64,000 bases of DNA from Chryseobacterium geocarposphaerae (GCF_002797535.1 NZ_PGFD01000001.1:1054001-1118000), one strand, 5' to 3'. Positions 35,589 to 45,329 are shown, counted from the first letter of the stretch. The notes: generated from the letters alone by a model not told the origin. Numbers and translations: made by a program.

Positions 35589-36485
35589 TCATGAATTTGT
35601 TTCATCAATAATCTTTTCAATCCAGCTATACTCTTTCAAATTCTTAAGTTTTGTAATCAATTCTTGAGGTATGTTTTTGTATCCTATTAAAGCTCCAGCA
35701 ATTTGTCCAGCTATTGAAGCATTTGTATCTGTGTCCCCACCTGAATTAATAATTTGTTGAAACATTTCCTCTAGCCCCAAATCAAGAACTTTAGTTGAAC
35801 AGAAAATTGCAAAAGGAATAGAATTTACAACATACCCGTTATTTCCTAGTTTTGCTATTTCGGAAATTTGAACATTTGGTCCGAGTTCATTAATTTTAAT
35901 TAACCGATCTCTCACATTGGTGTCAGGAAGTTCAGGAATAATTAAATCGAAAAGGCTATTATTTCCAATCCAGTTAAAATTCAAAATAGCTTTTAAAGAT
36001 AAATAGACAGCCAGAGCACCCGCAAAAGCTTCATCATTTTTATGAGTAATTTTACATGCGTTAAAAATGTCTTCTCTGGTAATATTTTCAAAAAAGGCAA
36101 AAGGAGCAATTCTCATTGCTCCTCCGTTTCCTGCGGCAAATTCACCTGTACGCCCACATTGGCTCCAGTGATAGCCAGATTCTTTATCTAAAATAGCTTT
36201 AAGTGTAGACGCTCCGACACCAGTTAATTTATTATTTTTATAATAATCAACAAATGTGTTAAGTAAAGCTTCAGGATGAAATTTACCTTTGGCTAAAGTT
36301 TCACACGTTGCAAGTGTAAGTTGAGTATCATCTGTTATTTGCCATTTTCTCAGCTTTGAAGGCTTTTTACCCCAATAATAAATTTCAGAATCGTTAACTA
36401 AAATTTCATTTTCATAACTGCTTCCCCAAGCATCGCCAATTGCTCCACCAATAATGCAGGCTTTAAATTGATCCTGAAAATTCAT
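35589..36485 (-). CDS. ADP-ribosylglycohydrolase family protein
   Basis: 298 residues, all alpha. Family metal ligands are visible: the start region ACIIGGAIGDAWGSSYENEI, TDDTQLTLATCETLA (the T-D-D-T motif binding Mg2+), GNGGAMRIAPFAFF, and the C-terminal SGGDTDTNASIAGQIAGALI (G-D-T-D-x-N). The family removes ADP-ribose from modified arginine or other acceptors, or hydrolyses related ADP-ribose compounds; its substrate is not predictable here. It is third in a same-strand run after the glutathione peroxidase (17-base gap). No matching ADP-ribosyltransferase gene is seen nearby. Confidence 0.9.
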   Translation of the reverse strand: MNFQDQFKACIIGGAIGDAWGSSYENEILVNDSEIYYWGKKPSKLRKWQITDDTQLTLATCETLAKGKFHPEALLNTFVDYYKNNKLTGVGASTLKAILDKESGYHWSQCGRTGEFAAGNGGAMRIAPFAFFENITREDIFNACKITHKNDEAFAGALAVYLSLKAILNFNWIGNNSLFDLIIPELPDTNVRDRLIKINELGPNVQISEIAKLGNNGYVVNSIPFAIFCSTKVLDLGLEEMFQQIINSGGDTDTNASIAGQIAGALIGYKNIPQELITKLKNLKEYSWIEKIIDETNS

Positions 36486-36502
36486 TAAAATTGAATTTCT
36501 AT

Positions 36503-37081
36503 TTATTTAAAATACTTTGTAATCGCTTCATCCGTAGGTTTTGTAGTACTTACAAAGGAATCGATAAGTTTACCGTTTTCATCAATTAAGAATTTAGTGA
36601 AATTCCAAAGAATGGTTGAGTTTTTCACTCCGTTTAATTCTTTTTCTGTTAGATATTTAAAGATAGGAGCTGTATCATCCCCTTTTACGGAAACTTTTGC
36701 AGCCATAGGGAAAGTTACTCCATAATTTTTTTGGCAGAAAGCTCCGATTTCATGGTTGGTTCCCGGTTCCTGTCCTCCAAAATTATTGGCAGGAAAACCA
36801 ACCACCACTACTTTATCTTTATATTCTTCGTATACCTTTTCCAGATCAGCATATTGTGGGGTAAATCCACATTCTGAAGCGGTGTTTACAATAAGGATTT
36901 TTTTACCTTTAAAATCTGCAAAGTTGATTTGTTTTCCTTCTTCCAAGGCATCAACTTTAAAATCGTAAATTGATTTTCCCATAAGTTCTTTGGTTTTTGC
37001 TTTAGACGATTCGCTTTTTTTCTGAGCACAGCTATTGAAAAAAGCTACAAAAGAAAGCAGTAATAAAAAGATTTTTTTCAT
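36503..37081 (-). CDS. Glutathione peroxidase-family lipoprotein (Cys type)
   Basis: 192 residues. An N-terminal lipoprotein signal with lipobox FFNSC (Cys18) precedes the thioredoxin-like fold. Active-site pieces: IVNTASECGFTPQYADLEKV with the peroxidatic Cys in place of selenocysteine, GFPANNFGGQEPG (Gln) and ILWNFTKFLID (Trp). Such Cys-type enzymes usually use thioredoxin-like reductants rather than glutathione. The lipobox puts it in the envelope, facing peroxides in the periplasm or outer membrane. It is 12 bases from the upstream gene and 17 from the downstream one, so the three genes from 37756 form a likely operon. Confidence 0.92.
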   Translation of the reverse strand: MKKIFLLLLSFVAFFNSCAQKKSESSKAKTKELMGKSIYDFKVDALEEGKQINFADFKGKKILIVNTASECGFTPQYADLEKVYEEYKDKVVVVGFPANNFGGQEPGTNHEIGAFCQKNYGVTFPMAAKVSVKGDDTAPIFKYLTEKELNGVKNSTILWNFTKFLIDENGKLIDSFVSTTKPTDEAITKYFK

Positions 37082-37093
37082 TTTAATATTGAT

Positions 37094-37756
37094 TTAAAAT
37101 TTGAAAATATTGGCAGGAAATACTTTATTGATCTCTATTTTATTCAATAACATCACATAATCTCCGTCTTTTTTCGGACTTGAAGATTCGATTCTGAAAG
37201 GCATCGCAAGATTTCCAATTTTTTTATAGTCAGAATAATCCAATGTTTCATCTTTTTTTATTTCTCTCAATAACATATAAGTTTTACTGTCGAAATAATA
37301 AATATTCTTATTCACATTTTTAATTAATTCGACCTTATAGCAATATATATTTCCTATTTTTTCCTTTCCTACATATTTTGCTTCAAAACCTTTATTTTCC
37401 CAGTCTATAAAGTCATTATCAAAACTTTCCGGTTTATAGTCTGCATATTCCTGAAGCTTATTGGTTGCATAATTCATCGCATAGCCTTTTACTCCGTCAT
37501 AGCCTTCAATCGCGGTATCTTTATTGTTTATAGTCAGAACCGTTTTAGTAAGATTAGGACGTTGCTGATAAATTTTGATGGGATATTCATCTTTGATCCC
37601 TAAAATTACTTTTCCTTGAAGTAATACTGAATTTAACAGCTTCCAATTCGTTAATCCTCCGGACAATTCGATATTTTTATCTATAATTTCTTTTGCTGTC
37701 TGTGCCAAAGAGAAATGTGAAAATGCCAGGATGAAAACTAAAAGTAACTTCTTCAT
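37094..37756 (-). CDS. LolA-like exported protein (outer membrane lipoprotein-sorting family)
   Basis: 220 residues with a Sec signal (MKKLLLVFILAFSHFSLAQ). The mature part is beta-rich: AKEIIDKNIELSGGLTNWKL, then LLQGKVILGIK, and a C-terminal half with YYFDSKTYMLLREIKKDE, a pattern of LolA/LolB-like unclosed barrels and related periplasmic proteins in Bacteroidota. Ligand unknown. First gene of a likely operon with glutathione peroxidase and ADP-ribosylglycohydrolase, with a consensus promoter 18 bases upstream. Confidence 0.75.
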   Translation of the reverse strand: MKKLLLVFILAFSHFSLAQTAKEIIDKNIELSGGLTNWKLLNSVLLQGKVILGIKDEYPIKIYQQRPNLTKTVLTINNKDTAIEGYDGVKGYAMNYATNKLQEYADYKPESFDNDFIDWENKGFEAKYVGKEKIGNIYCYKVELIKNVNKNIYYFDSKTYMLLREIKKDETLDYSDYKKIGNLAMPFRIESSSPKKDGDYVMLLNKIEINKVFPANIFKF

Positions 37757-37774
37757 TAATTTTATTTATAAATT

Positions 37775-37782
37775 CAAATATA
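37775..37782 (-). promoter_or_regulatory. -7 promoter element TATATTTG of the peroxidase operon
   Basis: Plus strand CAAATATA is TATATTTG on the minus strand, 18 bases before the ATG at 37756. It should drive the LolA-like, glutathione peroxidase and ADP-ribosylglycohydrolase genes. Confidence 0.65.
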
Positions 37783-37869
37783 AGGCTTTTTTAATTTGAA
37801 AATTTGAAATAAAGCAATTTGAAAATCTAATTCTACAGCACATTTTCAAATTATCTAATTAAAAAATTT

Positions 37870-38592
37870 TTAAATTAATTTTCTCGCTTTTTCCAGATCT
37901 TCAGGAGTGTCAATCCCAACTCCAATAAAATTGGTTTCTATGAGCTTGATTTTCATACCATATTCAAGATAACGGATACATTCTATTTTTTCAGAAATTT
38001 CCAAAGGTTTCATTTCAAGTTTTGAAAACTGAATTAAAGCATGTTTTCTGAAGGCATACACACCAATATGTTTAAAATAATCTACCTTATATGAAATTTC
38101 CCGGTGAAAAGGAATTACGGAACGGCTAAAATATAGAGCAAAACCATTGTTATCGGTAATAACCTTCACATTATTCGGATTTTCAATCTCGTCTTTCTCA
38201 ATAAGTTTTATTTTTAATGACGCTAGAGATATTTCCTGATTATCATCATTATGGAAAACTTCAATCAATTGTTGCAAAGGCTCTAATTTAAGGAAAGGTT
38301 CATCACCCTGAACATTGATCACAATGTCACAGTCAATATTTTGTACAGCTTCTGCAATACGGTCGCTTCCTGTTTCATGCTGGCCGGTCATCACAGCTTT
38401 TCCGCCATGTTTCGTAATTTCATTAAAAATAATTTCTGAATCAGTCGCTACAAAAACTTCATCAAATAAACCTGTTTCCACCACATTCTGATACGTTGTG
38501 GTGATCACCGTCTTTTCGCCTAACATCTGCATGAGCTTTGCCGGAAAACGACTTGCTTCGTAACGTGCGGGAATAACTGCGATTATTTTCAT
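37870..38592 (-). CDS. kdsB: 3-deoxy-manno-octulosonate cytidylyltransferase
   Basis: 240 residues. Nucleotidyltransferase fold with [20 protein letters not shown] at the N-terminus, [20 protein letters not shown] (Asp binding metal), [34 protein letters not shown] and a C-terminal [18 protein letters not shown]. It activates KDO with CTP to CMP-KDO for transfer onto lipid A. Its pathway partner kdsA is 20 kb away at 17600-18409. Confidence 0.97.
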   Translation of the reverse strand: MKIIAVIPARYEASRFPAKLMQMLGEKTVITTTYQNVVETGLFDEVFVATDSEIIFNEITKHGGKAVMTGQHETGSDRIAEAVQNIDCDIVINVQGDEPFLKLEPLQQLIEVFHNDDNQEISLASLKIKLIEKDEIENPNNVKVITDNNGFALYFSRSVIPFHREISYKVDYFKHIGVYAFRKHALIQFSKLEMKPLEISEKIECIRYLEYGMKIKLIETNFIGVGIDTPEDLEKARKLI

Positions 38593-38640
38593 TTTTAATT
38601 AATTATGAATTATTATAAAGTTATAATTACGAGTTTATTT

Positions 38641-39231
38641 TCAGCCTAAATAATTAACCAAAAAAATAATCCCATAAATCCATGAAATGTATAGTAATGA
38701 ATAAAAAAATCCAATACCTATACTTTTCAGTAAATTTCCTTTACAATGTCTTGAATTTTTGAATATCAAACGTAAAGCTCGGAAAAAAATCCAATATAAC
38801 ATTGCTGTAAACAATAAAATTACAGTCCAAAAGAAAACACCCAGAAAGTATAATAGAAAGATAAGAACTATAGAAAACAATATCCACAGAAGAATTGACA
38901 AAATAATTCCTCCTATTCCATCTCCTACAGCAGGACCATCAAAATCAAAACTACCTATTTCAGGAGTATTATCTGATATCTTCTTGATTCTTTCTTTTGT
39001 AAAAATATTTCCAATATTATCTTTTAGTTTAAATCCATAATATAATCCCAAACTGATAAAAAGAAAAAATGAAATGGCTAAAATAGAAGTTGATAGAATA
39101 GAGTTTTGAAACAAGGACCTGTGCGATCCTCTTCCTGAAAGCCATATACTTACAATAACCAAAACAATAATTCCAATTGTTGAATAGCTCAACAGCTTCG
39201 TTTCGAGAAAATATTTCCTGGGAATTTTCAT
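38641..39231 (-). CDS. Hypothetical integral membrane protein
   Basis: 196 residues with about five membrane segments (near 16-33, 46-67, 108-130, 134-152 and 170-192). A short loop with SFDFDGPAVGDGIGGI lies between the second and third. No family recognised. Weakly like DUF-type membrane proteins common in Flavobacteriia. It stands alone between kdsB and the aminotransferase terminator. Confidence 0.6.
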   Translation of the reverse strand: MKIPRKYFLETKLLSYSTIGIIVLVIVSIWLSGRGSHRSLFQNSILSTSILAISFFLFISLGLYYGFKLKDNIGNIFTKERIKKISDNTPEIGSFDFDGPAVGDGIGGIILSILLWILFSIVLIFLLYFLGVFFWTVILLFTAMLYWIFFRALRLIFKNSRHCKGNLLKSIGIGFFYSLLYISWIYGIIFLVNYLG

Positions 39232-39261
39232 ATATTAAGAATAATTGTGGTCAATAATTTA

Positions 39262-39297
39262 AAAATGCTTCGTAAATAAACATTCACGAAGCATTTT
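39262..39297 (-). terminator. Terminator of the class I aminotransferase gene
   Basis: Twelve-bp perfect stem AAAATGCTTCGT / ACGAAGCATTTT with a 12-base loop, just past the stop at 39315. Confidence 0.85.
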
Positions 39298-39314
39298 ATT
39301 ATTTATTTAAGGAA

Positions 39315-40568
39315 TTATTTTAAAGCATTCAAAGCATTCTCCAATTTAGGCATCATTGTAGAAATTTCTTCAGTTGCCAAACCTCCTACAGAAGCTCTGA
39401 ACCAAGGCTCAGATTTCTCTTCTCCGAAAGCAGAGAAAGGAACTAAAGCAACACCTGCTTCATTGATCAAATAGAATACTAAATCAGAAGAATTTTCGAT
39501 AACTGTTCCATCTGGTTTAGTTTTTCCGATATAATCCAATTTGATTGTCAGGTAAAGCGCTCCCATTGGCTCGATACTGTCAACCGCAAGACCTTTTCCT
39601 TTTAAATCCTGAATTCCGCTATGCAGAACTTTTAAACTCGCTTCTAATTTATTTTTGAAATCTTCTACGAAAGCATTTACTTCTTCAGGATTTTCGTAAT
39701 ATTTTGCAGTAGCTTCCTGTTCAGGTTTTGGTGCCCAAGCTCCAACGTGCGTAAGAAGAGCCTTCATTTTATCCAGAATATGCGAAGGTCCGAATCCCCA
39801 TCCTACACGAACTCCTGTTGCCGCAAGACATTTTGAGATCCCATCGATATAAATTGTATAGTCTCTCATTTCAGGGAAAAGAGAAACAGGATCTACGTGT
39901 TCTGCACCAAAAGTAAGGTTAGAATAGATTTGGTCATACATCAAGTATAACGGTTTTTCATCTTCTCCTCTTTTTTTGTTTTCTTCTAATATAAGTTCAC
40001 AGATTTCAGAAAGCTGTTCTTTTGTGAACATTGTTCCCGTAGGATTCAATGGTGAACAAAGCGCTACCAAAACTGCTCCGGACAAATGTGGTCTCAGATC
40101 ATTTGCTGTCGGAAGGAAATTATTTTCAGGAGTAGTTTTCACTTCTACAGCATTAGCCGAAGTAAGATAAGCATAGTGATTGTTGTTCCAAGATGGTATA
40201 GGATAAACCACTTTATCACCTTCATCCACGATTGTTTTGTAAACCGCATAAATCAATGGTCTTGACCCGGCAGTAATTAAAATATCATTAGGTGAATAAT
40301 CAAGGTTCCATCTTGTTTTTAAGTCTTTGGAAACTTCTTTTCTTAAAGATAAAAGTCCATTTGCAGGCGGATAATTTGTCAGATTATTCTGATAAGCTTT
40401 CTGAATTTCCTCCTTCAATTTTGCTGGGATCGGGTAAATATTAGAATTTAAATCACCAATCGTAAGATTCGCAATCTCCGCTCCTTTCGCTTTTAAATCA
40501 TTTACTTCATTACCAATTTTTACAATTTCAGAACCAATCAGGTTCGCCGCTAATTTTGAAACTTTCAC
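39315..40568 (-). CDS. Class I/II pyridoxal-phosphate aminotransferase
   Basis: 417 residues of the aspartate-aminotransferase fold. Motifs: LTIGDLNSNIYPIPAKLKEE near residue 36, YPPANGLLSLRKEVSKDLKT, the CSPLNPTGTMFTKEQLSEI loop (Asn), LYLMYDQIYSNLTFG (Asp/Tyr), the PLP lysine in YIDGISKCLAATGVRVGWGF, and the C-terminal arginine in EPWFRASVGG. It is probably an amino-acid:2-oxoglutarate transaminase; its exact substrate (aspartate, or tyrosine/alanine-type) is not resolved. The start codon is GTG at 40568. Confidence 0.9.
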   Translation of the reverse strand: MKVSKLAANLIGSEIVKIGNEVNDLKAKGAEIANLTIGDLNSNIYPIPAKLKEEIQKAYQNNLTNYPPANGLLSLRKEVSKDLKTRWNLDYSPNDILITAGSRPLIYAVYKTIVDEGDKVVYPIPSWNNNHYAYLTSANAVEVKTTPENNFLPTANDLRPHLSGAVLVALCSPLNPTGTMFTKEQLSEICELILEENKKRGEDEKPLYLMYDQIYSNLTFGAEHVDPVSLFPEMRDYTIYIDGISKCLAATGVRVGWGFGPSHILDKMKALLTHVGAWAPKPEQEATAKYYENPEEVNAFVEDFKNKLEASLKVLHSGIQDLKGKGLAVDSIEPMGALYLTIKLDYIGKTKPDGTVIENSSDLVFYLINEAGVALVPFSAFGEEKSEPWFRASVGGLATEEISTMMPKLENALNALK

Positions 40569-40665
40569 TTTATTTTTTATTTAATTATTTTAATGTAATA
40601 ACTAGCAATGTAACTGTGTAACAATAATTGGTATAATGCTTAACCGGTACATTGCTATATTTAAT

Positions 40666-42381
40666 TTAACTTAGTTGTAAATCTTTTTTTACCTGATTAA
40701 TTTTCTCTTCCAAAGATTTCAATTTATCTTTAAAATCAGCTTCAGAAGTAACAGAATCTTTTACAGAAACATAAAACTTGATTTTCGGCTCTGTTCCTGA
40801 AGGTCTTACGCAAACTTTCGTTCCGTCCTGAGTGTAATAAATCAATACATTTGATTTTGGAATGTCGTTCATTACTTTTTTCTCATTGGATGAAACAATG
40901 AAATTTGTTTGTTCCTTGAAGTCTTTCACTTCTTCAACCAATGAACCAGCAATTTCTTTAGGAGGATTTTCACGGAAATTCTTCATCATATTCTGAATTT
41001 CTTCTGCCCCGTCTCTTCCTTTTCTTACAAGGTTGATCAATCCTTCGTAATACATTCCCAATTCCTGATAAATCTCGATCATATATTGGTACATTGTTTT
41101 TCCGTTGGCTTTACACCAGGCAGCAATTTCACACGCTAAAATGATACTTCCGCAAGAATCTTTATCTCGAACAAAATCTCCGGTCATAAATCCGAAACTT
41201 TCTTCACCACCGCAAATGAATTTTTCCTTTCCTTCGAAATCACGGATCATTTTCCCGATCCATTTGAACCCGGTTAATCCAACTTTACAGTCAACTCCGA
41301 ATTTTTGAGCAATATCAAAGAAAATATCTGAAGTTACAATCGTAGAACCGATAAATTCTTTTCCTGTGATTTTTCCTTGCTTTTTCCATTCATTCAGAAT
41401 GTAATAGGTAAGAATTGTATTGGTCTGGTTTCCGTTCAATAACTCAATTTCTCCCTCCAAATTTCTAACCGCGATACCTAATCGGTCACCATCCGGATCT
41501 GTTCCGATCACTATATCTGCGTTGGTAATTTTTGCCAAATCCATTGCCATTTCCAATGCTGCAGGTTCTTCAGGGTTTGGAGAATCTACTGTCGGGAAAT
41601 TTCCACTAGGAATCATTTGTTCTCTAACTAAGTCAACTTTTTTGAAACCTGCTTTTTCCAATGCTTTCGGAACCGTTGTATAGGTCGTTCCGTGGATGGA
41701 TGTGAAAACAATATTTAAATTTTCTTTTCCAACGTTCTGATACGTAGAATTTTCAATACAGGCATCGATATAAACATCATCCTGCTCTTCTCCGATCCAT
41801 TCGATCAGATCATCATTTCCATTGAATTTGATTTCCTCAAATTTCACAGAATATACTTCATTGATGATCGCTTCATCGTGTGGTGGAACGATTTGTGCAC
41901 CATCATTCCAGTATACTTTATAACCATTATATTCAGGCGGGTTGTGAGAAGCTGTCAACACAATTCCTCCGTTACATTTTTTATCTCGTACTGTAAAAGA
42001 CAATTCCGGAGTCGGTCTGTGATTTTTGAAAAGCAATACCTTAATTCCATTTGCCGTCAAAACATCTGCTACCAGTTTTCCGAATTCTTTTGAATTATTT
42101 CTTACATCATAAGCAATCGCAACTTTGATTTCTTCTCCTTCAAACTGCTTTAACATATAATTCGCAAGTCCCTGTGTTGCTTGACCTAACGTGTATTTAT
42201 TTAAACGATTGGTTCCAACCCCCATAATCCCTCTCATTCCTCCTGTTCCGAACTCAAGCTCTCTGTAAAATGAATCTTCGAGATCCGGTGAATTACCATC
42301 AATTAACAATTGAACAGCATCTCTTGTTTCCTTATCGAACGTGTCACTTAACCAAAGTTTTGCTTTTTCTAATGTTGTCAT
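40666..42381 (-). CDS. Phosphosugar mutase (phosphoglucomutase/phosphomannomutase family)
   Basis: 571 residues. Alpha-D-phosphohexomutase superfamily, with the substrate-entry GTGGMRGIMGVGTNRLN, the catalytic phosphoserine loop VLTASHNPPEYNGYK, the Mg2+ loop VIGTDPDGDRLGIAV, the sugar-binding ICGGEESFGFMTGDF and the phosphate-binding VRPSGTEPKIKFY. Interconverts hexose-1- and 6-phosphates, feeding nucleotide-sugar and glycan synthesis. The length and GGEESFG loop fit PgcA/YbbT-like mutases. Cytoplasmic single gene with a short A/T-rich leader. Confidence 0.94.
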   Translation of the reverse strand: MTTLEKAKLWLSDTFDKETRDAVQLLIDGNSPDLEDSFYRELEFGTGGMRGIMGVGTNRLNKYTLGQATQGLANYMLKQFEGEEIKVAIAYDVRNNSKEFGKLVADVLTANGIKVLLFKNHRPTPELSFTVRDKKCNGGIVLTASHNPPEYNGYKVYWNDGAQIVPPHDEAIINEVYSVKFEEIKFNGNDDLIEWIGEEQDDVYIDACIENSTYQNVGKENLNIVFTSIHGTTYTTVPKALEKAGFKKVDLVREQMIPSGNFPTVDSPNPEEPAALEMAMDLAKITNADIVIGTDPDGDRLGIAVRNLEGEIELLNGNQTNTILTYYILNEWKKQGKITGKEFIGSTIVTSDIFFDIAQKFGVDCKVGLTGFKWIGKMIRDFEGKEKFICGGEESFGFMTGDFVRDKDSCGSIILACEIAAWCKANGKTMYQYMIEIYQELGMYYEGLINLVRKGRDGAEEIQNMMKNFRENPPKEIAGSLVEEVKDFKEQTNFIVSSNEKKVMNDIPKSNVLIYYTQDGTKVCVRPSGTEPKIKFYVSVKDSVTSEADFKDKLKSLEEKINQVKKDLQLS

Positions 42382-42506
42382 ATTTGTATTTTGTTCTTTA
42401 TATAGTTTGTAAAATTCCTTTATTTTATTGTTTCAGCCTCTGATATTTACGGAAGGAGAAATCTTTTTAAGAAATTCTTCATTACATTCAGAATGGCAGA
42501 AAGCTT

Positions 42507-43208
42507 TTATTCTAATTTCTTATTCTCTACCCGTGTATCTTTATCAATTTTAAAGGCACGGATCGGATCATTATAATACAAAAATTTTGCAGTATTCTGA
42601 ATGTGCCCTTTTAATGAATCTTTTACATTTACTTCTGCATAATTTCCATTTTTAGAATCAATATTCAAATTCTCTATTTTCCAATAGGGAGCAATCAAAC
42701 TTGCTGTATCAGAGATCTTTATCATTGCATTTCTGGTTTGTCCCAAGAAATTAGCCCTGCTTCGGTTCTGCATATCAACTTCTGCTCTCCTTGTATTGAC
42801 AGAACCCATAAATGTAGCGTAATTTTTTAAATTTAATCTAAAATTATCAGTCTTAATTTCACTCGAAATATTCATTTCTACTGAATCTGAGATCGCCACT
42901 TTTTCCAGGTTATATTTTGAATAAATGGTCACATTATAAAAATCTACACCTTTGGTTCCCCGTTTTTCTTTAATAGAAAGTGTTTTATCTTTTACATCAA
43001 CATCCAGATTATCGGCAACATTGGGATAGGTTTCTATTTCAACAAAGTTTTTAGTTCCTCTTGCATAAAAGACACGAAACTTTCCTTCCAAATCCAGATT
43101 TACAAATTCTGAAACATCCACATCCTTCCTTTCAATTTTTCCTTTGGGAGAAACTTTTCCACAGGAAACTACAGCAACCAAAGCCAATGTGTACAATATA
43201 TTTTTCAT
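42507..43208 (-). CDS. Head GIN domain (DUF2807) lipoprotein
   Basis: I use the ATG at 43208 (233 residues), because a lipoprotein signal starts there (MKNILYTLALVAVVSCGKVS, lipobox VVSC). The longer frame to 43289 overlaps the upstream gene. After the signal the protein is repetitive beta-helix-like: LEGKFRVFYARGTKNFVEIE, then repeating segments of valine, asparagine and aspartate alternation typical of DUF2807. The family is an envelope protein of unknown role. It is the last gene of a five-gene minus-strand operon; the upstream DUF3667 gene ends two bases before it. Confidence 0.82.
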   Translation of the reverse strand: MKNILYTLALVAVVSCGKVSPKGKIERKDVDVSEFVNLDLEGKFRVFYARGTKNFVEIETYPNVADNLDVDVKDKTLSIKEKRGTKGVDFYNVTIYSKYNLEKVAISDSVEMNISSEIKTDNFRLNLKNYATFMGSVNTRRAEVDMQNRSRANFLGQTRNAMIKISDTASLIAPYWKIENLNIDSKNGNYAEVNVKDSLKGHIQNTAKFLYYNDPIRAFKIDKDTRVENKKLE

Positions 43209-43210
43209 AT

Positions 43211-43942
43211 TTAAAATATTTCGTATAAAATCAAACTTATCACAGTTCCTTCCAGTACCATCAAAACATAAAGAACCGATACTCTCCACAGTAATCCTGG
43301 TTTTGAGTATGAATTTTTAAAAGCAGTCCAATAAGTAATTGCCGGGAAAAGAATAGAAAGACCGAATAAGATTTTATCAATGATATTGAAGATTTTTTCA
43401 ACAGGTTTCCATAAACCTATCAAACTTACTATATCACTTAGCAAAAATAAGATTAAAATTCCTAAAAGACTCACTGTTCCTATAATAAAATGCTCTGCAA
43501 CATTCAATTTTATTCTTTTGAATAAAAAATAAGCATTAAAGGCAAGCATCGGAATAATCACAAATAAGATGGTCTTAGAATATTTTGAAATAAAATTCAT
43601 CATATCCAGAACATCATCCGTAAGCTCTTCAGGAGGAGCAAATTTTCTATAAAAATGATAAGTTAAAACATTAAAACCAAAAAGAATCAGTAACAACGAT
43701 ATAAAATTGTTGTATCTGATTCTTTTTCCTGAAATATAATCCATTGCCGTTGTTCCCGGCCTGAATAAAATATTTTTTAAAGTGTGGAGAAATTTAGTTT
43801 CAACATGCCAAATTGATCCGAGAATATCATTTTTGATGAGTGAATATATCGTTATTCTTGCTGTGTCGGCTTTCTGTCCGCAATGAGCACAGAACTCACC
43901 GGAGATTGAATGACCACAGTTCAAACAACTTTTTTTACTCAT
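43211..43942 (-). CDS. DUF3667 domain-containing membrane protein
   Basis: 243 residues. The N-terminus has a zinc-ribbon-like pair of Cys pairs, CLNCGHSISGEFCAHCGQK (residues about 5-23), typical of DUF3667, then a loop RPGTTAMDYISGKRIRYNNF and about five membrane segments to the end. Function unknown. Gap of two bases to the DUF2807 gene downstream and 22 to the lipoprotein gene upstream, so it is part of the same operon. Confidence 0.85.
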   Translation of the reverse strand: MSKKSCLNCGHSISGEFCAHCGQKADTARITIYSLIKNDILGSIWHVETKFLHTLKNILFRPGTTAMDYISGKRIRYNNFISLLLILFGFNVLTYHFYRKFAPPEELTDDVLDMMNFISKYSKTILFVIIPMLAFNAYFLFKRIKLNVAEHFIIGTVSLLGILILFLLSDIVSLIGLWKPVEKIFNIIDKILFGLSILFPAITYWTAFKNSYSKPGLLWRVSVLYVLMVLEGTVISLILYEIF

Positions 43943-43964
43943 TCTTAAAATTAATACATCACTT

Positions 43965-44342
43965 TTAATTTTTTATTTTCCTATAAAACCATGAAGTAGG
44001 TCTTTCTGATATTGATGATATTAATAAATAATTTTTATCTAAATAAGAAATTTTCATTAAGACTGTATCTTTATCAATGGTATACTTTAACTTTAGTAAG
44101 TTTTTCGTTTTTTGATAATTCCCTTTAAGATCCATCGATGTAAAAGTCTGATTATCATTAAAAACCAAAATCCCCATTCCCTTTTCAGAGTTATTTTCTT
44201 TTGTCTTTAAAGCATCAATATTATTGATTACAATTCCTTCATAAACTTCAATAAATTCCCATGATCCAAGAATGTTTCTCGACTTACATGAAGATAAAAA
44301 TAAAACAGCAATTACAATTAATGATAATTTAAAAAATTTCAT
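43965..44342 (-). CDS. Small putative lipoprotein, lipocalin-like
   Basis: 125 residues from the ATG at 44342 (an ATG at 44354 would add four). Lipoprotein signal with lipobox FLSSC, then ILGSWEFIEVYEGIVINN and a run of short beta strands (MGILVFNDNQTFTSMDL) of the sort seen in lipocalin-like domains, ending SWFYRKIKN. Function unknown. Tightly packed, 16 bases after the GT2 gene (four if the ATG at 44354 is used). Confidence 0.65.
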   Translation of the reverse strand: MKFFKLSLIVIAVLFLSSCKSRNILGSWEFIEVYEGIVINNIDALKTKENNSEKGMGILVFNDNQTFTSMDLKGNYQKTKNLLKLKYTIDKDTVLMKISYLDKNYLLISSISERPTSWFYRKIKN

Positions 44343-44358
44343 TTTAAACATCAATCAA

Positions 44359-45309
44359 TTAAATCACTTCATCAATATTATAATTCTTATGTTCTCTGTT
44401 GGTTCTGATAATCATTTCTCCTAAAAATCCAGCTACGAAAAGCAATGTTCCCATAAGCATCATCGTTAAAGCAATATAGAACCAAGGATTATTAGTGATT
44501 AAATGTCCGTAAATTCCTCTGGCAACGTCAATTAATTTTGAAATTCCCAACCAAAGTGCTGAAAGGAAACCAACGATAAACATTAACGTTCCTACCGCTC
44601 CGAAGAAATGCATGGGTCTTCCACCGAAGCGGCTTACAAACCAAAGTGTTACCAGATCCAGGAAACCTCTGATAAATCTTTCCGTTCCAAATTTTGAAGT
44701 TCCGTAAGGTCTTGCCTGATGCTGAACCTCTTTTTCCGTAATTCTTCTGAAACCTGCATTAGCTGCCAAAACCGGAATATATCGGTGCATATCTCCATAT
44801 ACATCGATTGTTTTTACGACCTGTTTTTTGTAAGCTTTTAACCCACAGTTGAAATCATGAAGATAAACTCCTGAAACTTTTCTAGCCGCCGCATTGAATA
44901 ATTTTGACGGCACATTTTTCGTCATCACATTATCAAAACGCTTCTTTTTCCAGCCGGAAACTATGTCGTAGTTTTCATTAACAACCATTGAATACAATTC
45001 TGGAATCTCCTCCGGAAAATCCTGTAAATCAGCATCCATTGTGATAATTACATCACCATTGGTTCTTTCAAAAGCAGCATGTAACGCCTGAGATTTTCCG
45101 TAATTTTTAGAGAATTTTATAGCATGAACCTGTGGGTTTTGAACCTTCAGATTTTCAATGATACTCCAGGATAAATCTGTACTTCCGTCATCTACAAACC
45201 AAATTTCATAGGACAAACTGTTTGATCGGCAAACGTTATCAATCCTTGAAAACAGCTCTTCCAAAGAAGCTTCTTCATTCAGTAACGGAATAACTATAGA
45301 TAAATTCAT
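44359..45309 (-). CDS. GT2 family glycosyltransferase with two C-terminal membrane helices (DPM1/GtrB-like)
   Basis: 316 residues. The GT-A domain (1-230) starts SIVIPLLNEEASLEELFSRI, has IWFVDDGSTDLSW, VITMDADLQDFPEEIPEL (the D-x-D motif) and FNCGLKAYKKQVVK, and is followed by two membrane helices (about 238-260 and 273-298). This is the architecture of polyprenyl-phosphate mannosyl/glucosyl transferases such as DPM1, ArnC and GtrB. Likely role: making an undecaprenyl-phosphate sugar donor at the inner membrane, used by GT-C enzymes such as those at 19.5 and 21 kb; donor and acceptor are inferred. Second gene of a five-gene operon. Confidence 0.9.
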   Translation of the reverse strand: MNLSIVIPLLNEEASLEELFSRIDNVCRSNSLSYEIWFVDDGSTDLSWSIIENLKVQNPQVHAIKFSKNYGKSQALHAAFERTNGDVIITMDADLQDFPEEIPELYSMVVNENYDIVSGWKKKRFDNVMTKNVPSKLFNAAARKVSGVYLHDFNCGLKAYKKQVVKTIDVYGDMHRYIPVLAANAGFRRITEKEVQHQARPYGTSKFGTERFIRGFLDLVTLWFVSRFGGRPMHFFGAVGTLMFIVGFLSALWLGISKLIDVARGIYGHLITNNPWFYIALTMMLMGTLLFVAGFLGEMIIRTNREHKNYNIDEVI

Positions 45310-45329
45310 TTAATTTTTAAATAAAATAA

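Noticed and set aside
43209..43289. Longer start of the DUF2807 gene
   Set aside because: It runs inside the DUF3667 gene; the lipoprotein signal begins exactly at 43208.
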